Source: Conexibacter woesei DSM 14684 (GTDB lineage: Bacteria > Actinomycetota > Thermoleophilia > Solirubrobacterales > Solirubrobacteraceae). Taken from it: a DNA stretch of 64,000 bases. How positions within the stretch are numbered: the first letter of the stretch is position 1; every line of letters begins with the position of its first letter. The notes below the pieces were generated by a model that worked only from the letters and a program-made list of their open reading frames with translations, searched no databases and had not been told where the DNA came from. Made by a program: the position numbers and the translations under genes. Below are positions 27,545-35,849 of the stretch, piece after piece. The stretch covers positions 6,186,001 to 6,250,000 of the forward strand of contig NC_013739.1 in the NCBI RefSeq assembly GCF_000025265.1. The letters are read 5' to 3'.

Positions 27545-28266
27545 CCGTCAAGCGGATCGGCCACAAGGGCGCCGACCTGATCGCGCCCGGCAACACGCTC
27601 GCGAGCTTCGACGCGGCGCTCGCGGCCGGCGTCGACATGATCGAGTTCGACGTCCTGCCCGACCTCGGCCCGGACGGCCGCCCCGACACCGCCCGCGGAT
27701 CGCTGCTGCTCGCGCACGACTACGGCGACCTGCACGCGCGTGAGCCGCTCGGCCTCGGCGACGGCCTCGCGCACCTCGCCGCGCCGCCGTTCGACGGGAT
27801 CGAGCTCGACGTCGACCTGAAGATCCCGGGCTACGAGCTGCGCGTCGTCGACGCGCTGCGCGCCCACGGGCTCGTCGAGCGCTCGCTGATCTCCTCGACC
27901 TACCCGGAGAGCCTCGCGCGGATCCGCGCGTACGAGCCGAGGCTGCGGCTCGGCTGGTCGGTCCCCCGCGCGCGCCGCGACTACACGGCGTCGGCGCTGT
28001 ACAAGCTGCCCGCATACGCGGCGGTGCAGGTGATCAGCCGCCGCCTGCCGGGCCGCGCGGCGCAGGCGCTGCGCGCGAGACGCTGCGACGCGCTGATGGT
28101 CCACTGGCGGCTCGTCACGCCGCGGCTCGTGCGGGAGGTCGATGCGGCCGGCGGCGAGCTGTACGTCTGGACGGTCGACGAGGCGCCGCGCATCCGCGCG
28201 CTGGCCGCGCTTGGCGTGACGGGCGTGATCACGAACGACCCCCGCCTCTTCACCGCCCCGGCCTGA
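27541..28266 (+). CDS. Glycerophosphodiester phosphodiesterase family protein
   Basis: A 241-residue TIM-barrel protein of the GDPD family, which hydrolyses glycerophosphodiesters from lipids. The N-terminal [18 protein letters not shown] matches the family HRG...PENT block, and [24 protein letters not shown] and YVWTVDE are present. Gly replaces the Glu of PENT, a position that is normally a metal ligand, so activity or specificity may differ. The ATG overlaps the nei stop, though no functional link with repair is evident. No signal peptide is seen, so it is probably cytoplasmic. Confidence 0.8.
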   Translation: MTVKRIGHKGADLIAPGNTLASFDAALAAGVDMIEFDVLPDLGPDGRPDTARGSLLLAHDYGDLHAREPLGLGDGLAHLAAPPFDGIELDVDLKIPGYELRVVDALRAHGLVERSLISSTYPESLARIRAYEPRLRLGWSVPRARRDYTASALYKLPAYAAVQVISRRLPGRAAQALRARRCDALMVHWRLVTPRLVREVDAAGGELYVWTVDEAPRIRALAALGVTGVITNDPRLFTAPA

Positions 28267-28365
28267 CGTGCGCATGCCGTCGCGATGCAGCGTCCTCGCT
28301 CGCTCACGGGCTGGCGCCCGCAGCACTCACTGCGTCCTTGCCTCGCTCGACCTGCGCACGTCAGG
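28262..28365. repeat. Extragenic palindromic element, copy 1
   Basis: A 13-base perfect inverted repeat (CCTGACGTGCGCA at 28262-28274, TGCGCACGTCAGG at 28353-28365) encloses a core with ACGGGCTGGCGCCCG at 28306-28320, itself a hairpin. The same 15-base core, with related flanks (GCAGC and CTCG before, CTCAC after), occurs at 40702-40716 inside another nested palindrome. The first arm overlaps the GDPD stop codon. It could act as a terminator or as a REP-like dispersed element. Confidence 0.6.
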
Positions 28366-28404
28366 ATGCGTGTGATGGTTCGCTGACCGGCGCGTAGTAC
28401 CGGT

Positions 28405-28938
28405 GTGAACGCCACGATGACCGCCACGCCGACGGCCGTGGATTCCAGCTGGGAGCGCTTCGAGGCGCTCTACCGCTCCAGCCGCGACGACGTGTACGCG
28501 TACGTCGCGACGCTGCTGCGCGACCGGGCCGCCGCGGAGGACGTGGCGGCCCTCGCGTTCGAGCGCGCGTACCTCCGTCGGCGCTCGTTCGACCGCCGCC
28601 GCGGCGACGAGCGCGCCTGGCTGTTCGGGATCGCGCGCAACGCCGCGCTCGACGAGCTGCGGCGGCGCAAGCGCCACGCGCGGCTCGCCGCCGATCCCGC
28701 CGACCTCGACGCGACGCCGGTCGAGGACGGCGCCGACGCCGCGCTCGCCCGCACGACCGTCCGCGCCGCGCTCGACAGGCTCGACGCGCGCGAGCGCGAG
28801 CTGGTCGCGCTGAAGTTCCACGCCGGTCTCTCCAACGCCGAGATCGCGAAGGTGATCGGCGTCAGCGAGTCGAACGCCGGAACGCTCCTGCACCGCACGA
28901 TGACGAAGCTGAGGAAGGCCTGCCATGCGCCGTCGTGA
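28405..28938 (+). CDS. RNA polymerase sigma factor, sigma-70/ECF type
   Basis: A 177-residue ECF-like sigma factor. Region 2 runs from about 18 to 85 (LYRSSRDDVYAYVATLLRD, then the region 2.4 part AWLFGIARNAALDELRRRKR) and region 4 from about 115 to 172 (LDRLDARERELVALKFHAGL, then SNAEIAKVIGVSESNAGTLL). I take the GTG at 28405; an ATG at 28417 is also possible. It overlaps the following DUF4349 membrane protein gene by 14 bases, the usual arrangement of a sigma factor and its membrane control protein. Confidence 0.88.
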   Translation: MNATMTATPTAVDSSWERFEALYRSSRDDVYAYVATLLRDRAAAEDVAALAFERAYLRRRSFDRRRGDERAWLFGIARNAALDELRRRKRHARLAADPADLDATPVEDGADAALARTTVRAALDRLDARERELVALKFHAGLSNAEIAKVIGVSESNAGTLLHRTMTKLRKACHAPS

Positions 28939-30202
28939 ACGGACCGACCCCGCTGCCGCGCGCGAGCTGGCGGCGATCGACGCCGCGCTCGCCGGCGGCC
29001 CCGTCGGCGAGGAGGACGCCGAGCTGGCGCGGCTCGCGACGCTGCTCGTCGCCGAGCGCCCGCCGGCTCCGCCCGCCTTCAGAGCGGCGCTCGACGCGCG
29101 CGTGGCGGAGAGATTCCCGGCACCGGCACCGGCGCGGGCCGCGCCAGCCGTGGCCGGCGGCCGGTGGCGCCGGCTGCTGCAGCGCCCGCTGCTGCCCGCC
29201 GTCGGCGGCACGCTCGCCGTCGCGCTCGTCGCCCTCGCGATCGTGCTCGGCCAGGGCGGCGGGGGAACGGTCGGCGGTGGAGCGGGCACGCCCGCGGGCA
29301 GCGGCGCGTCGAGCGGCGCGGCGGCCGACGGCGCGGCGCCGGGAAGCGCGGCGCAAGGCGGCGCCGCGGCCGACGAGGCGGCGCCGGGAGGCGCACGGGC
29401 CGGCGCGACCGCCGGCGACGCCCCCGCGGCGAAGGCCGCGCCCGAGTCGGCCGGCACCGCGCCCGCCGACAGCGACGGCGCCGCCGCGCCCGCGAGCCCC
29501 GCGGCTCCCGGCGCGCAGCGGAAGGTCGAGCAGTCCTCCGCGATCGAGCTGGGCGCGCCAGCCGGCAAGGTCGACGACGTCGCACAGGACGTCCTCGGCG
29601 TCGTCGCGCGCCAGCAGGGGATCGTCGACCAGTCGAGCGTCGCGACCGGCGGCGCCGGCGGCGAGGCGCGGTTCGAGCTGCGGATCCCGGCGGCGAGACT
29701 CCAGGCGGCGCTCGCGCAGCTGTCCGGGCTGGCGGACGCGCAGGTGCTCGCGCGGACCGACGACACGCTCGACGTCAACCAGGCGTACGTCTCGGTGCGG
29801 CGGCGGCTCGCCGGTGCCGAGGCCGAGCGCGGCGCGCTGCTGCGCTCGCTCAGAGCGGCGGACACCGAGACCGAGACCAACCGCCTGCGCGCCCGCCTGG
29901 ACGGCGTCGAGCGGGCGATCGCGGGGCTGCAGCGCAGCCAGCGCGCGCTCGACCGCCGCGTCGACTACAGCCGCGTCGCGCTGACCGTGCGCGCCGTGGA
30001 GGGCGGCGGCGAAGACGACGGCGCGGCGTTCACGCCCGGCAGCGCGCTCGACGACGCCGGGCGGGTGCTCGCCGTCACGGCGGGCGTCGCGGTGATCGCG
30101 CTCGCGGCGCTCGTGCCGCTCGCGCTGCTCGCCGCCTGCGCCTGGCCGCTCGCTCGCGCGGTGCGCCGGCGCCGGCGCGAGCAGGCGCTCGACGCGACCT
30201 GA
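28925..30202 (+). CDS. DUF4349 membrane protein, putative anti-sigma partner
   Basis: A 425-residue protein. A cytoplasmic N-terminus (1-90) is followed by a membrane segment (LLPAVGGTLAVALVALAIVLG, about 91-111), a Gly/Ala-rich linker to about 200, and an extracytoplasmic DUF4349 domain (about 200-370) with two-fold helical content and the repeat-like RLRARLDGVERAIAGLQRSQ. A second membrane segment (about 380-415) precedes an Arg-rich tail. It overlaps the sigma factor gene, so a role in controlling it is inferred. No zinc anti-sigma motif (HxxxCxxC) is visible, so direct sigma binding is unproven. Confidence 0.78.
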   Translation: MRRRERTDPAAARELAAIDAALAGGPVGEEDAELARLATLLVAERPPAPPAFRAALDARVAERFPAPAPARAAPAVAGGRWRRLLQRPLLPAVGGTLAVALVALAIVLGQGGGGTVGGGAGTPAGSGASSGAAADGAAPGSAAQGGAAADEAAPGGARAGATAGDAPAAKAAPESAGTAPADSDGAAAPASPAAPGAQRKVEQSSAIELGAPAGKVDDVAQDVLGVVARQQGIVDQSSVATGGAGGEARFELRIPAARLQAALAQLSGLADAQVLARTDDTLDVNQAYVSVRRRLAGAEAERGALLRSLRAADTETETNRLRARLDGVERAIAGLQRSQRALDRRVDYSRVALTVRAVEGGGEDDGAAFTPGSALDDAGRVLAVTAGVAVIALAALVPLALLAACAWPLARAVRRRRREQALDAT

Positions 30203-30297
30203 GGACATGCGGGCAAGCCCTCGTCGAAAGGCGAAAATCACTGCATGGGGGCGTTCGCGCGCTCGCGCCTGGTCGCTGGTCTGATACATACCTGCGT

Positions 30298-30993
30298 GTG
30301 GCTACGAGCACCGAGGACACCGTCGCGCTGCTGGCGCGGGTGCCCACGTTCGAGGCGCTCGGCCCGGAGGAGCTGTCACGTGTGGCGGAGGTTGCCGTCC
30401 CGCGGCGCTACGAGCCGGGGCGAGTGATCTTTCGCGAGGGCGATGCAAGCGACACCTGCTACGTGCTCAAGAACGGGCACGTGCGCGTGATCCGCGAGCA
30501 CGCGGACGGGCGCACGATCACGCTCGCGAACTTCGGCCCGGGCGACATCTTCGGCGAGCTGGCGATGTTCGAGGACGAGCGCCGCTCGGCGACGATCGAG
30601 ACGCTCGACGACGTCGAGGCGATCGCGATCCTCGGCTCCGACATGCGGCGGCTGATGCGCGAGCACCCCGACATCGCGGTCAAGCTCGTCGTCTCGCTCG
30701 GCCGGCGGCTGCGCGCCGCCAACGAGCGGATCGCCAGCCAGTCGTTCCAGACCGTGCAGAGCCGCGTCGCGAACGTCGTGACGCAGCTCGTCAAGGAGGC
30801 GCAGGACGAGGGCGCCGGCGAGCGCGACGTGCTCGTCTCCGCGACGCAGGCCGACATCGCGAAGCTGGCCGGATCCTCGCGCGAGTCCGCCAGCCGCTTC
30901 CTCGCCGTGCTGGAGCGCGCCGGCGTGATCGAGCAGGGCCGCGGCAAGCTGACCGTCCACGATCCCTCCGCGCTCGAGCGCTATGTCTACTGA
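30298..30993 (+). CDS. Crp/Fnr-family transcriptional regulator
   Basis: A 231-residue regulator with an N-terminal cyclic-nucleotide-binding domain (about 8-125; GRVIFREGDASDTCYVLKNG, FGELAMF, ERRSATIET) and a C-terminal Crp-type winged HTH (about 150-225; ATQADIAKLAGSSRESASRF). RRSATI occupies the place of the cAMP-binding loop, so a cyclic nucleotide could bind. A TACATA -10 box ends 7 bases before the GTG at 30298, which decides the start and suggests a leaderless mRNA. It resembles the global regulator Crp of mycobacteria in length. The 3' end overlaps the Nudix gene by 11 bases. Confidence 0.88.
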   Translation: MATSTEDTVALLARVPTFEALGPEELSRVAEVAVPRRYEPGRVIFREGDASDTCYVLKNGHVRVIREHADGRTITLANFGPGDIFGELAMFEDERRSATIETLDDVEAIAILGSDMRRLMREHPDIAVKLVVSLGRRLRAANERIASQSFQTVQSRVANVVTQLVKEAQDEGAGERDVLVSATQADIAKLAGSSRESASRFLAVLERAGVIEQGRGKLTVHDPSALERYVY

Positions 30994-31414
30994 CGACCGC
31001 GAGCTGTCGGCCGGCGGCGTCGTCGTCAGAGGCGACGACGTGATCGTGATCGTGCCGACCCGCCGCGGCGCGCAGGGCCAGCGCGTGCTCGGCCTGCCGA
31101 AGGGCCACGTCGATCCCGGCGAGAACGCCGAGCAGGCCGCACGCCGGGAGGTGCGCGAGGAGGCCGGCGTCGAGGCCGACATGGTCGAGAAGCTCGGCGA
31201 CGTGCGCTACTTCTACCAACGCGACGGCCAGCGCATCTTCAAGATGGTGCGCTTCTTCCTCTTCAGATATCGCGCGGGCGCCCTCGAAGACCACGACGAC
31301 GAGGTCGAGGAGGCGCGCTGGATGCCGCTCGCCGAGGCCGCGAGAGCGCTCAGCTACAGAGGCGAGCGCGAGATGGTCGGGCGCGCGCTGTCGGCGATCT
31401 CGAAACAGCGATAG
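30983..31414 (+). CDS. Nudix hydrolase
   Basis: A 143-residue Nudix protein. The Nudix box is intact: Gly-x5-Glu-x7-ArgGluVal-x-GluGlu-x-Gly, seen as GHVDPGENAEQAARREVREE then AGV. The opening LSAGGVVVRGDDVIVIVPTR and GLPKGHVD match the diadenosine polyphosphate hydrolase-like branch (similar to the N-terminal domain of mycobacterial MutT1), so dinucleotide polyphosphates are a plausible substrate. The start lies inside the end of the Crp-family gene. No histidine phosphatase domain is attached. Confidence 0.85.
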   Translation: MSTDDRELSAGGVVVRGDDVIVIVPTRRGAQGQRVLGLPKGHVDPGENAEQAARREVREEAGVEADMVEKLGDVRYFYQRDGQRIFKMVRFFLFRYRAGALEDHDDEVEEARWMPLAEAARALSYRGEREMVGRALSAISKQR

Positions 31415-31426
31415 GGTGGTCTCTCC

Positions 31427-31825
31427 GTGCGCGTCCTGAACTTCTACTCGGCGGTCTTCGCCGACCAGCTCCGGAACGGCCGCAAGACGGCGACGATCCG
31501 CCTCGGCGACAAGTCGCACAAGTACCGCAAGAACGAGTGCGTCCTCGTGACGATCGGGTACCAGTACTCGCCGCGCGAGCGGATCTTCAACGCCGTGATC
31601 GACTCGGTCGAGGTCAAGCGCGTGCGCGACCTCAGCCCGCGCGACATCGAGCACGACAACCCGGAGTTCCGCCGCACCGAGGAGATGCTGCACTTCCTCG
31701 AGCAGATCTACGACCGCAAGGTCGACCTCGAGGACACCGTCACCGTCGTGCGCTTCTCGCAGATCATCGAGCGTCCGCCGACGATCCGCGACCGCCTGCA
31801 CGGCATCGGCGGCGCGCAGAACTAG
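31427..31825 (+). CDS. ASCH-domain protein
   Basis: A 132-residue protein with an ASCH/PUA-like fold, a small RNA-binding barrel. The early NGRKTATIRLGDK matches the GxKxxtiR motif of ASCH proteins, followed by YRKNECVLVTIGYQ and a loop-rich C-terminal half. Some small ASCH proteins hydrolyse N4-acetylcytidine; whether this one does is not visible. A TAGGGT box stands 9 bases before the GTG. The gene lies 12 bases after the Nudix gene and before the chaperonin promoter. Confidence 0.75.
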   Translation: MRVLNFYSAVFADQLRNGRKTATIRLGDKSHKYRKNECVLVTIGYQYSPRERIFNAVIDSVEVKRVRDLSPRDIEHDNPEFRRTEEMLHFLEQIYDRKVDLEDTVTVVRFSQIIERPPTIRDRLHGIGGAQN

Positions 31826-31884
31826 TCGCGGCGTTCCGCCGCCTCTGATCGCACCGCTTCTCGGTGCGTGCATTCGCCGACCTC

Positions 31885-31911
31885 TTGGCACTCTCGGGGG
31901 GCGAGTGCCAA
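31885..31911 (+). promoter_or_regulatory. CIRCE element 1
   Basis: TTGGCACTC (31885-31893), nine bases, GAGTGCCAA (31903-31911): a perfect 9-base inverted repeat that matches the HrcA operator (TTAGCACTC-N9-GAGTGCTAA) at 8 of 9 positions per arm. It lies just upstream of the predicted -35 box of groES. Confidence 0.95.
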
Positions 31912-31918
31912 ATTCGTC

Positions 31919-31947
31919 TTCCCATTCCATCCGGCAGTGGCTATAGT
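31919..31947 (+). promoter_or_regulatory. groESL promoter
   Basis: A -35 box TTCCCA (31919-31924) and a -10 box TATAGT (31942-31947) are separated by 17 bases. The predicted transcription start, near 31954, falls between the two CIRCE elements, so HrcA could block polymerase from both sides. Confidence 0.65.
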
Positions 31948-31956
31948 GGATGCCCG

Positions 31957-31983
31957 TTGGCACTCTCGTGCAGGGAGTGCCAA
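31957..31983 (+). promoter_or_regulatory. CIRCE element 2
   Basis: TTGGCACTC (31957-31965), nine bases, GAGTGCCAA (31975-31983): a second perfect inverted repeat identical in both arms to the first. It sits directly after the predicted transcription start and before the groES ribosome site (GGAGG near 32010). Confidence 0.95.
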
Positions 31984-32023
31984 GCATTCACCGCACTCCC
32001 CATCCACTCGGAGGTTGCATCAC

Positions 32024-32317
32024 ATGACGCTCAAGCCCCTCGGCGATCGGCTGATCGTGCGGGCTGTCGAGGAGGAGGAGACCACCGCCAGCGGTCTCGT
32101 GCTTCCCGACACGGCCAAGGAGAAGCCCCAGAAGGGCAAGGTCATCGCCGTCGGTGACGGCAAGTGGGACGAGGACGGGGAGAAGCGCATCCCGCTCGAC
32201 GTGAGCGAGGGCGACGAGGTCCTCTACAGCAAGTACGGCGGCACCGAGATCAAGGTCGACGGCGAGGACCTGCTGGTCCTGCGCGAGTCGGACGTGCTCG
32301 CCAAGGTCACGTCGTAA
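32024..32317 (+). CDS. groES: Co-chaperonin GroES
   Basis: The 97-residue heptameric lid of the GroEL folding chamber. The start [17 protein letters not shown], the mobile-loop region [18 protein letters not shown] and the end [15 protein letters not shown] are all typical. The ATG at 32024 is preceded by GGAGG at a normal distance. It is first in the groES-groEL operon and is under two CIRCE operators, so heat-shock control by HrcA is expected; hrcA is not in the window. Confidence 0.98.
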   Translation: MTLKPLGDRLIVRAVEEEETTASGLVLPDTAKEKPQKGKVIAVGDGKWDEDGEKRIPLDVSEGDEVLYSKYGGTEIKVDGEDLLVLRESDVLAKVTS

Positions 32318-32357
32318 GCGCCGTCCCGCTTTCCACCCTCAGGAGAACGAACCACAC

Positions 32358-33995
32358 ATGGCTCACAAGGAACTGAAGTACGACGCGGACGCGCGCAAGG
32401 CCCTCGAGGCCGGCGTCGACGCCGTCGCCAACGCCGTCAAGGTGACGCTCGGCCCGAAGGGCCGCTACGTCGTCCTCGACAAGAAGTTCGGTGCTCCCAC
32501 GATCACGAACGACGGCGTCACCATCGCCCGTGAGATCGAGGTCGAGGACGTCTTCCAGAACCAGGGCGCGCAGCTCGTCCGCGAGGTCGCCACCGCGACC
32601 AACGACATCGCCGGCGACGGTACGACCACCGCCACGGTGCTCGCGCAGGCGATCGTCCGCACGGGTCTGAAGAACGTCGCCGCCGGTGCCAACCCGCTTG
32701 GTCTCAAGCGCGGCATCGAGACGGCCGTCGAGCAGGTCGTCGCCGCCATCGGCAAGCTCTCGAAGGAGATCTCCGGTAAGGAGCAGATCGCTCGCGTCGC
32801 GGCGCTCTCCGCCGGCGACGAGGAGATCGGCGCGGTCATCGCCGACGCGATCGAGAAGGTCGGCAAGGACGGCGTCGTGAACGTCGAGGAGGGCCAGACG
32901 TTCGGCATGGACCTCGAGTTCACCGAGGGCATGCAGTTCGACAAGGGCTACATCTCGCCCTACATGGTCACCGACCAGGACCGCATGGAGGCCGTGCTCG
33001 AGGATCCGTACATCCTCATCGCGAACTCCAAGATCGGCTCCGTCCGCGACATCCTGCCGGTCCTCGAGGCCGTCATCCAGTCCGGCAAGCCGCTCCTGAT
33101 CATCGCCGAGGACGTCGAGGGCGAGGCGCTCGCGACGCTCGTCGTCAACAAGCTCCGCGGCACCTTCACCGGCGTCGCTGTCAAGGCTCCGGGCTTCGGC
33201 GACCGCCGCAAGCGGATGCTCGAGGACATCGGCATCCTCTCCGGCGGCGAGGTCATCACCGAGGACCTCGGCCTCAAGCTCGAGAACACGCAGATCTCGC
33301 AGCTCGGCCGTGCGCGCCGTGTCGTCGTCGCGAAGGACAACACGACGATCATCGACGGTGCCGGCGACGGCGACGCGATCAAGGGCCGGATCAAGCAGAT
33401 CAAGTCCGAGATCGAGACGACGGACAGCGATTTCGATCGCGAGAAGCTCCAGGAGCGCCTCGCCAAGCTCTCCGGCGGCGTTGCCGTCGTGAAGGTCGGC
33501 GCGGCCACCGAGACGGAGATGAAGGAGAAGAAGCACCGCGTCGAGGACGCGCTGCAGGCCACGCGCGCCGCGCTCGAGGAGGGCATCGTGCCCGGCGGCG
33601 GCGTCGCGCTGCTGCAGTCGGCCGACGCGATCGACCTCGACGCGATCATCGACGAGGACGAGAAGACGGGCGCGAGAATCATCCTGCGCTCGCTCGAGGA
33701 GCCGCTCCGTCAGATCTCGCACAACGCGGGTCTCGAGGGCTCGGTCGTCGTCAACGACGTCCGCAAGGCGAAGAAGGGCTTCGGCCTCAACGCCGCGACG
33801 GGCGAGATCGTCGACCTCGTCGCCGCGGGCGTGCTCGACCCGGCGATGGTGACGCGCTCCGCGCTCCAGAACGCCGCGTCGATCGCCAAGAACATCCTCA
33901 CGACCGAGGCGATCGTCGCCGAGGTGCCGGAGAAGGACGGCGGCGGTGCCGGCGGCGGCATGCCCGACATGGGCGGCATGGGCGGCATGATGTAA
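32358..33995 (+). CDS. groEL: Chaperonin GroEL
   Basis: The 545-residue subunit of the chaperonin ring. Visible landmarks are [17 protein letters not shown], the ATP loop [13 protein letters not shown], the apical [19 protein letters not shown] and the late [16 protein letters not shown]. The C-terminus is the flexible Gly-Met tail ([13 protein letters not shown]), which is the form linked to general folding rather than the His-rich tail of actinobacterial GroEL1. It lies 40 bases after groES. A second groEL copy elsewhere is possible, since many actinobacteria have two. Confidence 0.98.
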   Translation: MAHKELKYDADARKALEAGVDAVANAVKVTLGPKGRYVVLDKKFGAPTITNDGVTIAREIEVEDVFQNQGAQLVREVATATNDIAGDGTTTATVLAQAIVRTGLKNVAAGANPLGLKRGIETAVEQVVAAIGKLSKEISGKEQIARVAALSAGDEEIGAVIADAIEKVGKDGVVNVEEGQTFGMDLEFTEGMQFDKGYISPYMVTDQDRMEAVLEDPYILIANSKIGSVRDILPVLEAVIQSGKPLLIIAEDVEGEALATLVVNKLRGTFTGVAVKAPGFGDRRKRMLEDIGILSGGEVITEDLGLKLENTQISQLGRARRVVVAKDNTTIIDGAGDGDAIKGRIKQIKSEIETTDSDFDREKLQERLAKLSGGVAVVKVGAATETEMKEKKHRVEDALQATRAALEEGIVPGGGVALLQSADAIDLDAIIDEDEKTGARIILRSLEEPLRQISHNAGLEGSVVVNDVRKAKKGFGLNAATGEIVDLVAAGVLDPAMVTRSALQNAASIAKNILTTEAIVAEVPEKDGGGAGGGMPDMGGMGGMM

Positions 33996-34039
33996 GGAGG
34001 GCTCTGCCCTCGGAGCTCGTCCAGCTCCACCTGCTTCAC

Positions 34040-34069
34040 CGAAGGGCCCGGCATCCGCCGGGCCCTTCG
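34040..34069 (+). terminator. Terminator of groESL
   Basis: A 13-base perfect stem (CGAAGGGCCCGGC at 34040-34052, GCCGGGCCCTTCG at 34057-34069) with a 4-base loop ATCC lies 45 bases after the groEL stop. It is followed by TCGTCTCGG rather than a T run, the usual form of strong hairpin terminator in this window. Confidence 0.8.
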
Positions 34070-34082
34070 TCGTCTCGGACGA

Positions 34083-34143
34083 GTTTCAGAAATAGTTTTG
34101 GAACGTGCTGAGAGATAGAATCGTCAAAAACTAATTCTGAAAC
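34083..34143 (+). promoter_or_regulatory. Inverted repeat around the promoter of the AlbA_2 gene
   Basis: GTTTCAGAAATAGTTTTGG (34083-34101) is repeated inverted at 34125-34143 (CAAAAACTAATTCTGAAAC) with 17 of 19 bases paired and a 23-base spacer. A TAGAAT -10 box (34116-34121) lies between the arms. This is the most AT-rich stretch in the region. A dimeric or tetrameric regulator bound to both arms would cover the promoter. Autoregulation by the AlbA_2 protein is possible. Confidence 0.6.
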
Positions 34144-34145
34144 CT

Positions 34146-35840
34146 TTGCCCGACCACCTCTTCTCTCCCGACGCACTGGCGGCGCTGACGCAGATCGCGG
34201 CCGGCGCGCGGGCGTGTGACCTTGAATCCGAGACGCTGGATTTCAAGCAGGATGCGGGCAGCGACGGAGAGACGATCCGCGTCCTGCTTGACGCCGCCAT
34301 CTGCTTCGCGAACCTCAAAGGCGGCTCGATCGTGGTCGGCGTCGCAGACGACGTGCCTGGCCCCGACGCCTTCCTCGGTACTGACATCTCGATCGAGCTC
34401 ATACGGCAACGGATCTACGAACGCACACAGCCGGCGATGGTCGTGAGCGCGATCGAGCACGAGCACACGGGCAAGCGGCTCGTCATCGTGAACGTAGCCG
34501 AGGGCATGGAGATGGCCTCGGACACGAAAGGTCGTTCCTCACGCCGCCACGGATCCGCCTGCCTGCCGCTCAGCATCAGTCAGGCGGCCACCCTCAACGA
34601 CGACCGGCGACGATTCGACTGGTCTGCCGAACCCAGCGACCTGACATTGGCTGACGTGTCCGAGACCGCGCTGGACGAGGCTCGCACTCGCCTCCGTCGC
34701 TACGACGATGAGCGTCGGCGCCTCGCCGAGGCGCCGACTCGCGATCTGCTGGGCGACCTCGGCCTCGTCCGTGACGGCCGCCTCACGCGTGCGGCGGAGG
34801 TGCTGTGCTGCGCCCGCGAGGCGCATCCGCCGTTCACCTACGTATTCCGAGAATCCGCGGGCGGCGAGGTCCGAAGCCAGTACCGCGAATCCGTCCCCGG
34901 CCTGATCGCATACCGAGACGTGTTGAGCCGGATCGTCGCGAGCACTTCGCCGACGCCAGTAGTGCTGCGCGACGGACAGCAGCTCGAGTTGCACGACTTC
35001 CCCCTCGTCGCCATCCGAGAGGCGCTCGGCAACGCCCTCCTCCATCGCGACTATCGCCAGCCGGAAGCGATCTACGTCGACCATTCGCCGCACGTTCTCT
35101 CGTTCGTGTCGCCAGGACCGCTCGTCGTGGGGGTCACACCCTCAAACATCCTCCACGTCTCCAGCAAGCCCCGCAATGCTCTCCTTGCCGGTGTCGCACG
35201 CACGCTCGGCCTCGCTGAGGAGCTGAGTCGCGGGATTGACCGCATGTACCGCGAGATGATCAAGCTCGGCAAGCGTCCTCCTGAGATCACAGACGAGGCG
35301 CCGTTCCGCGTACGCGTCGATCTGACCGGCGGCGCCCCGAATCAGATCGTCGCCAGGTTCACCGCTACGCTGCCGCATCACGTGCAGGACGACGTGGACA
35401 CGATGCTCGTCCTCTTCACGCTGATGAATCGTCAGCAGATCACCGTACGCGAGCTGGCGCCCACGCTCCAGCGTGGGAACGCCGCAACCGAGGCGGTGCT
35501 CGAACGGCTCTCCGAGCCGGACATCGACGTGGTCACGCCGGTCAATCGCTCAGGCCAAGCCCGCTGGCAGCTCAGCTCACGCGTCTTGGCTGAGCTTCGC
35601 CCTGCGCTCGCCTATCGGACGATGAACGCTGACCAAATCGACCGCAAGATCGTCGAGTTCGTGCGCAAGAACGCCACGATCGACAACAAGACGCTTCAGA
35701 TCTTCTTCGACCTCGACGTCAACGGCGCCGCCTATCGACTGCGCACGCTCGTCCAATCCGGAGTCCTCCAGAAGCTCGGCGAGCAGCGCCGAGGTCCCGG
35801 CATCCAGTACGGACCGGGCCCCGCGTTCCCGAAGCGCTGA
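34146..35840 (+). CDS. AlbA_2 (Schlafen-like) and ATPase-fold DNA-binding protein
   Basis: A 564-residue protein of the RecG-like/AlbA_2 group. An AlbA_2 domain (about 15-145) shows LESETLDFKQDAGSDG and ANLKGGSIVVGV. A HATPase_c_4-type domain (about 285-395) has REALGNALLHRDYRQPEAIY and LAEELSRGIDRMYREM. Winged-helix segments follow to the end. Such proteins are found as regulators and in defence and mobile settings. The start is set at TTG 34146, directly after the inverted repeat; no ATG near it fits. Codon use is less biased to C/G third positions than in the neighbours, with more ATC/CTC/CGT mixing, which suggests acquisition. There is no partner gene beside it. Confidence 0.75.
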   Translation: MPDHLFSPDALAALTQIAAGARACDLESETLDFKQDAGSDGETIRVLLDAAICFANLKGGSIVVGVADDVPGPDAFLGTDISIELIRQRIYERTQPAMVVSAIEHEHTGKRLVIVNVAEGMEMASDTKGRSSRRHGSACLPLSISQAATLNDDRRRFDWSAEPSDLTLADVSETALDEARTRLRRYDDERRRLAEAPTRDLLGDLGLVRDGRLTRAAEVLCCAREAHPPFTYVFRESAGGEVRSQYRESVPGLIAYRDVLSRIVASTSPTPVVLRDGQQLELHDFPLVAIREALGNALLHRDYRQPEAIYVDHSPHVLSFVSPGPLVVGVTPSNILHVSSKPRNALLAGVARTLGLAEELSRGIDRMYREMIKLGKRPPEITDEAPFRVRVDLTGGAPNQIVARFTATLPHHVQDDVDTMLVLFTLMNRQQITVRELAPTLQRGNAATEAVLERLSEPDIDVVTPVNRSGQARWQLSSRVLAELRPALAYRTMNADQIDRKIVEFVRKNATIDNKTLQIFFDLDVNGAAYRLRTLVQSGVLQKLGEQRRGPGIQYGPGPAFPKR

Positions 35841-35849
35841 CCGCGACCC

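Noticed and set aside
34083-34143. The inverted repeat read as terminal repeats of an insertion sequence.
   Set aside because: Both arms lie on the same side of the gene, no target duplication or transposase is seen, and nothing similar occurs after the gene end at 35840.
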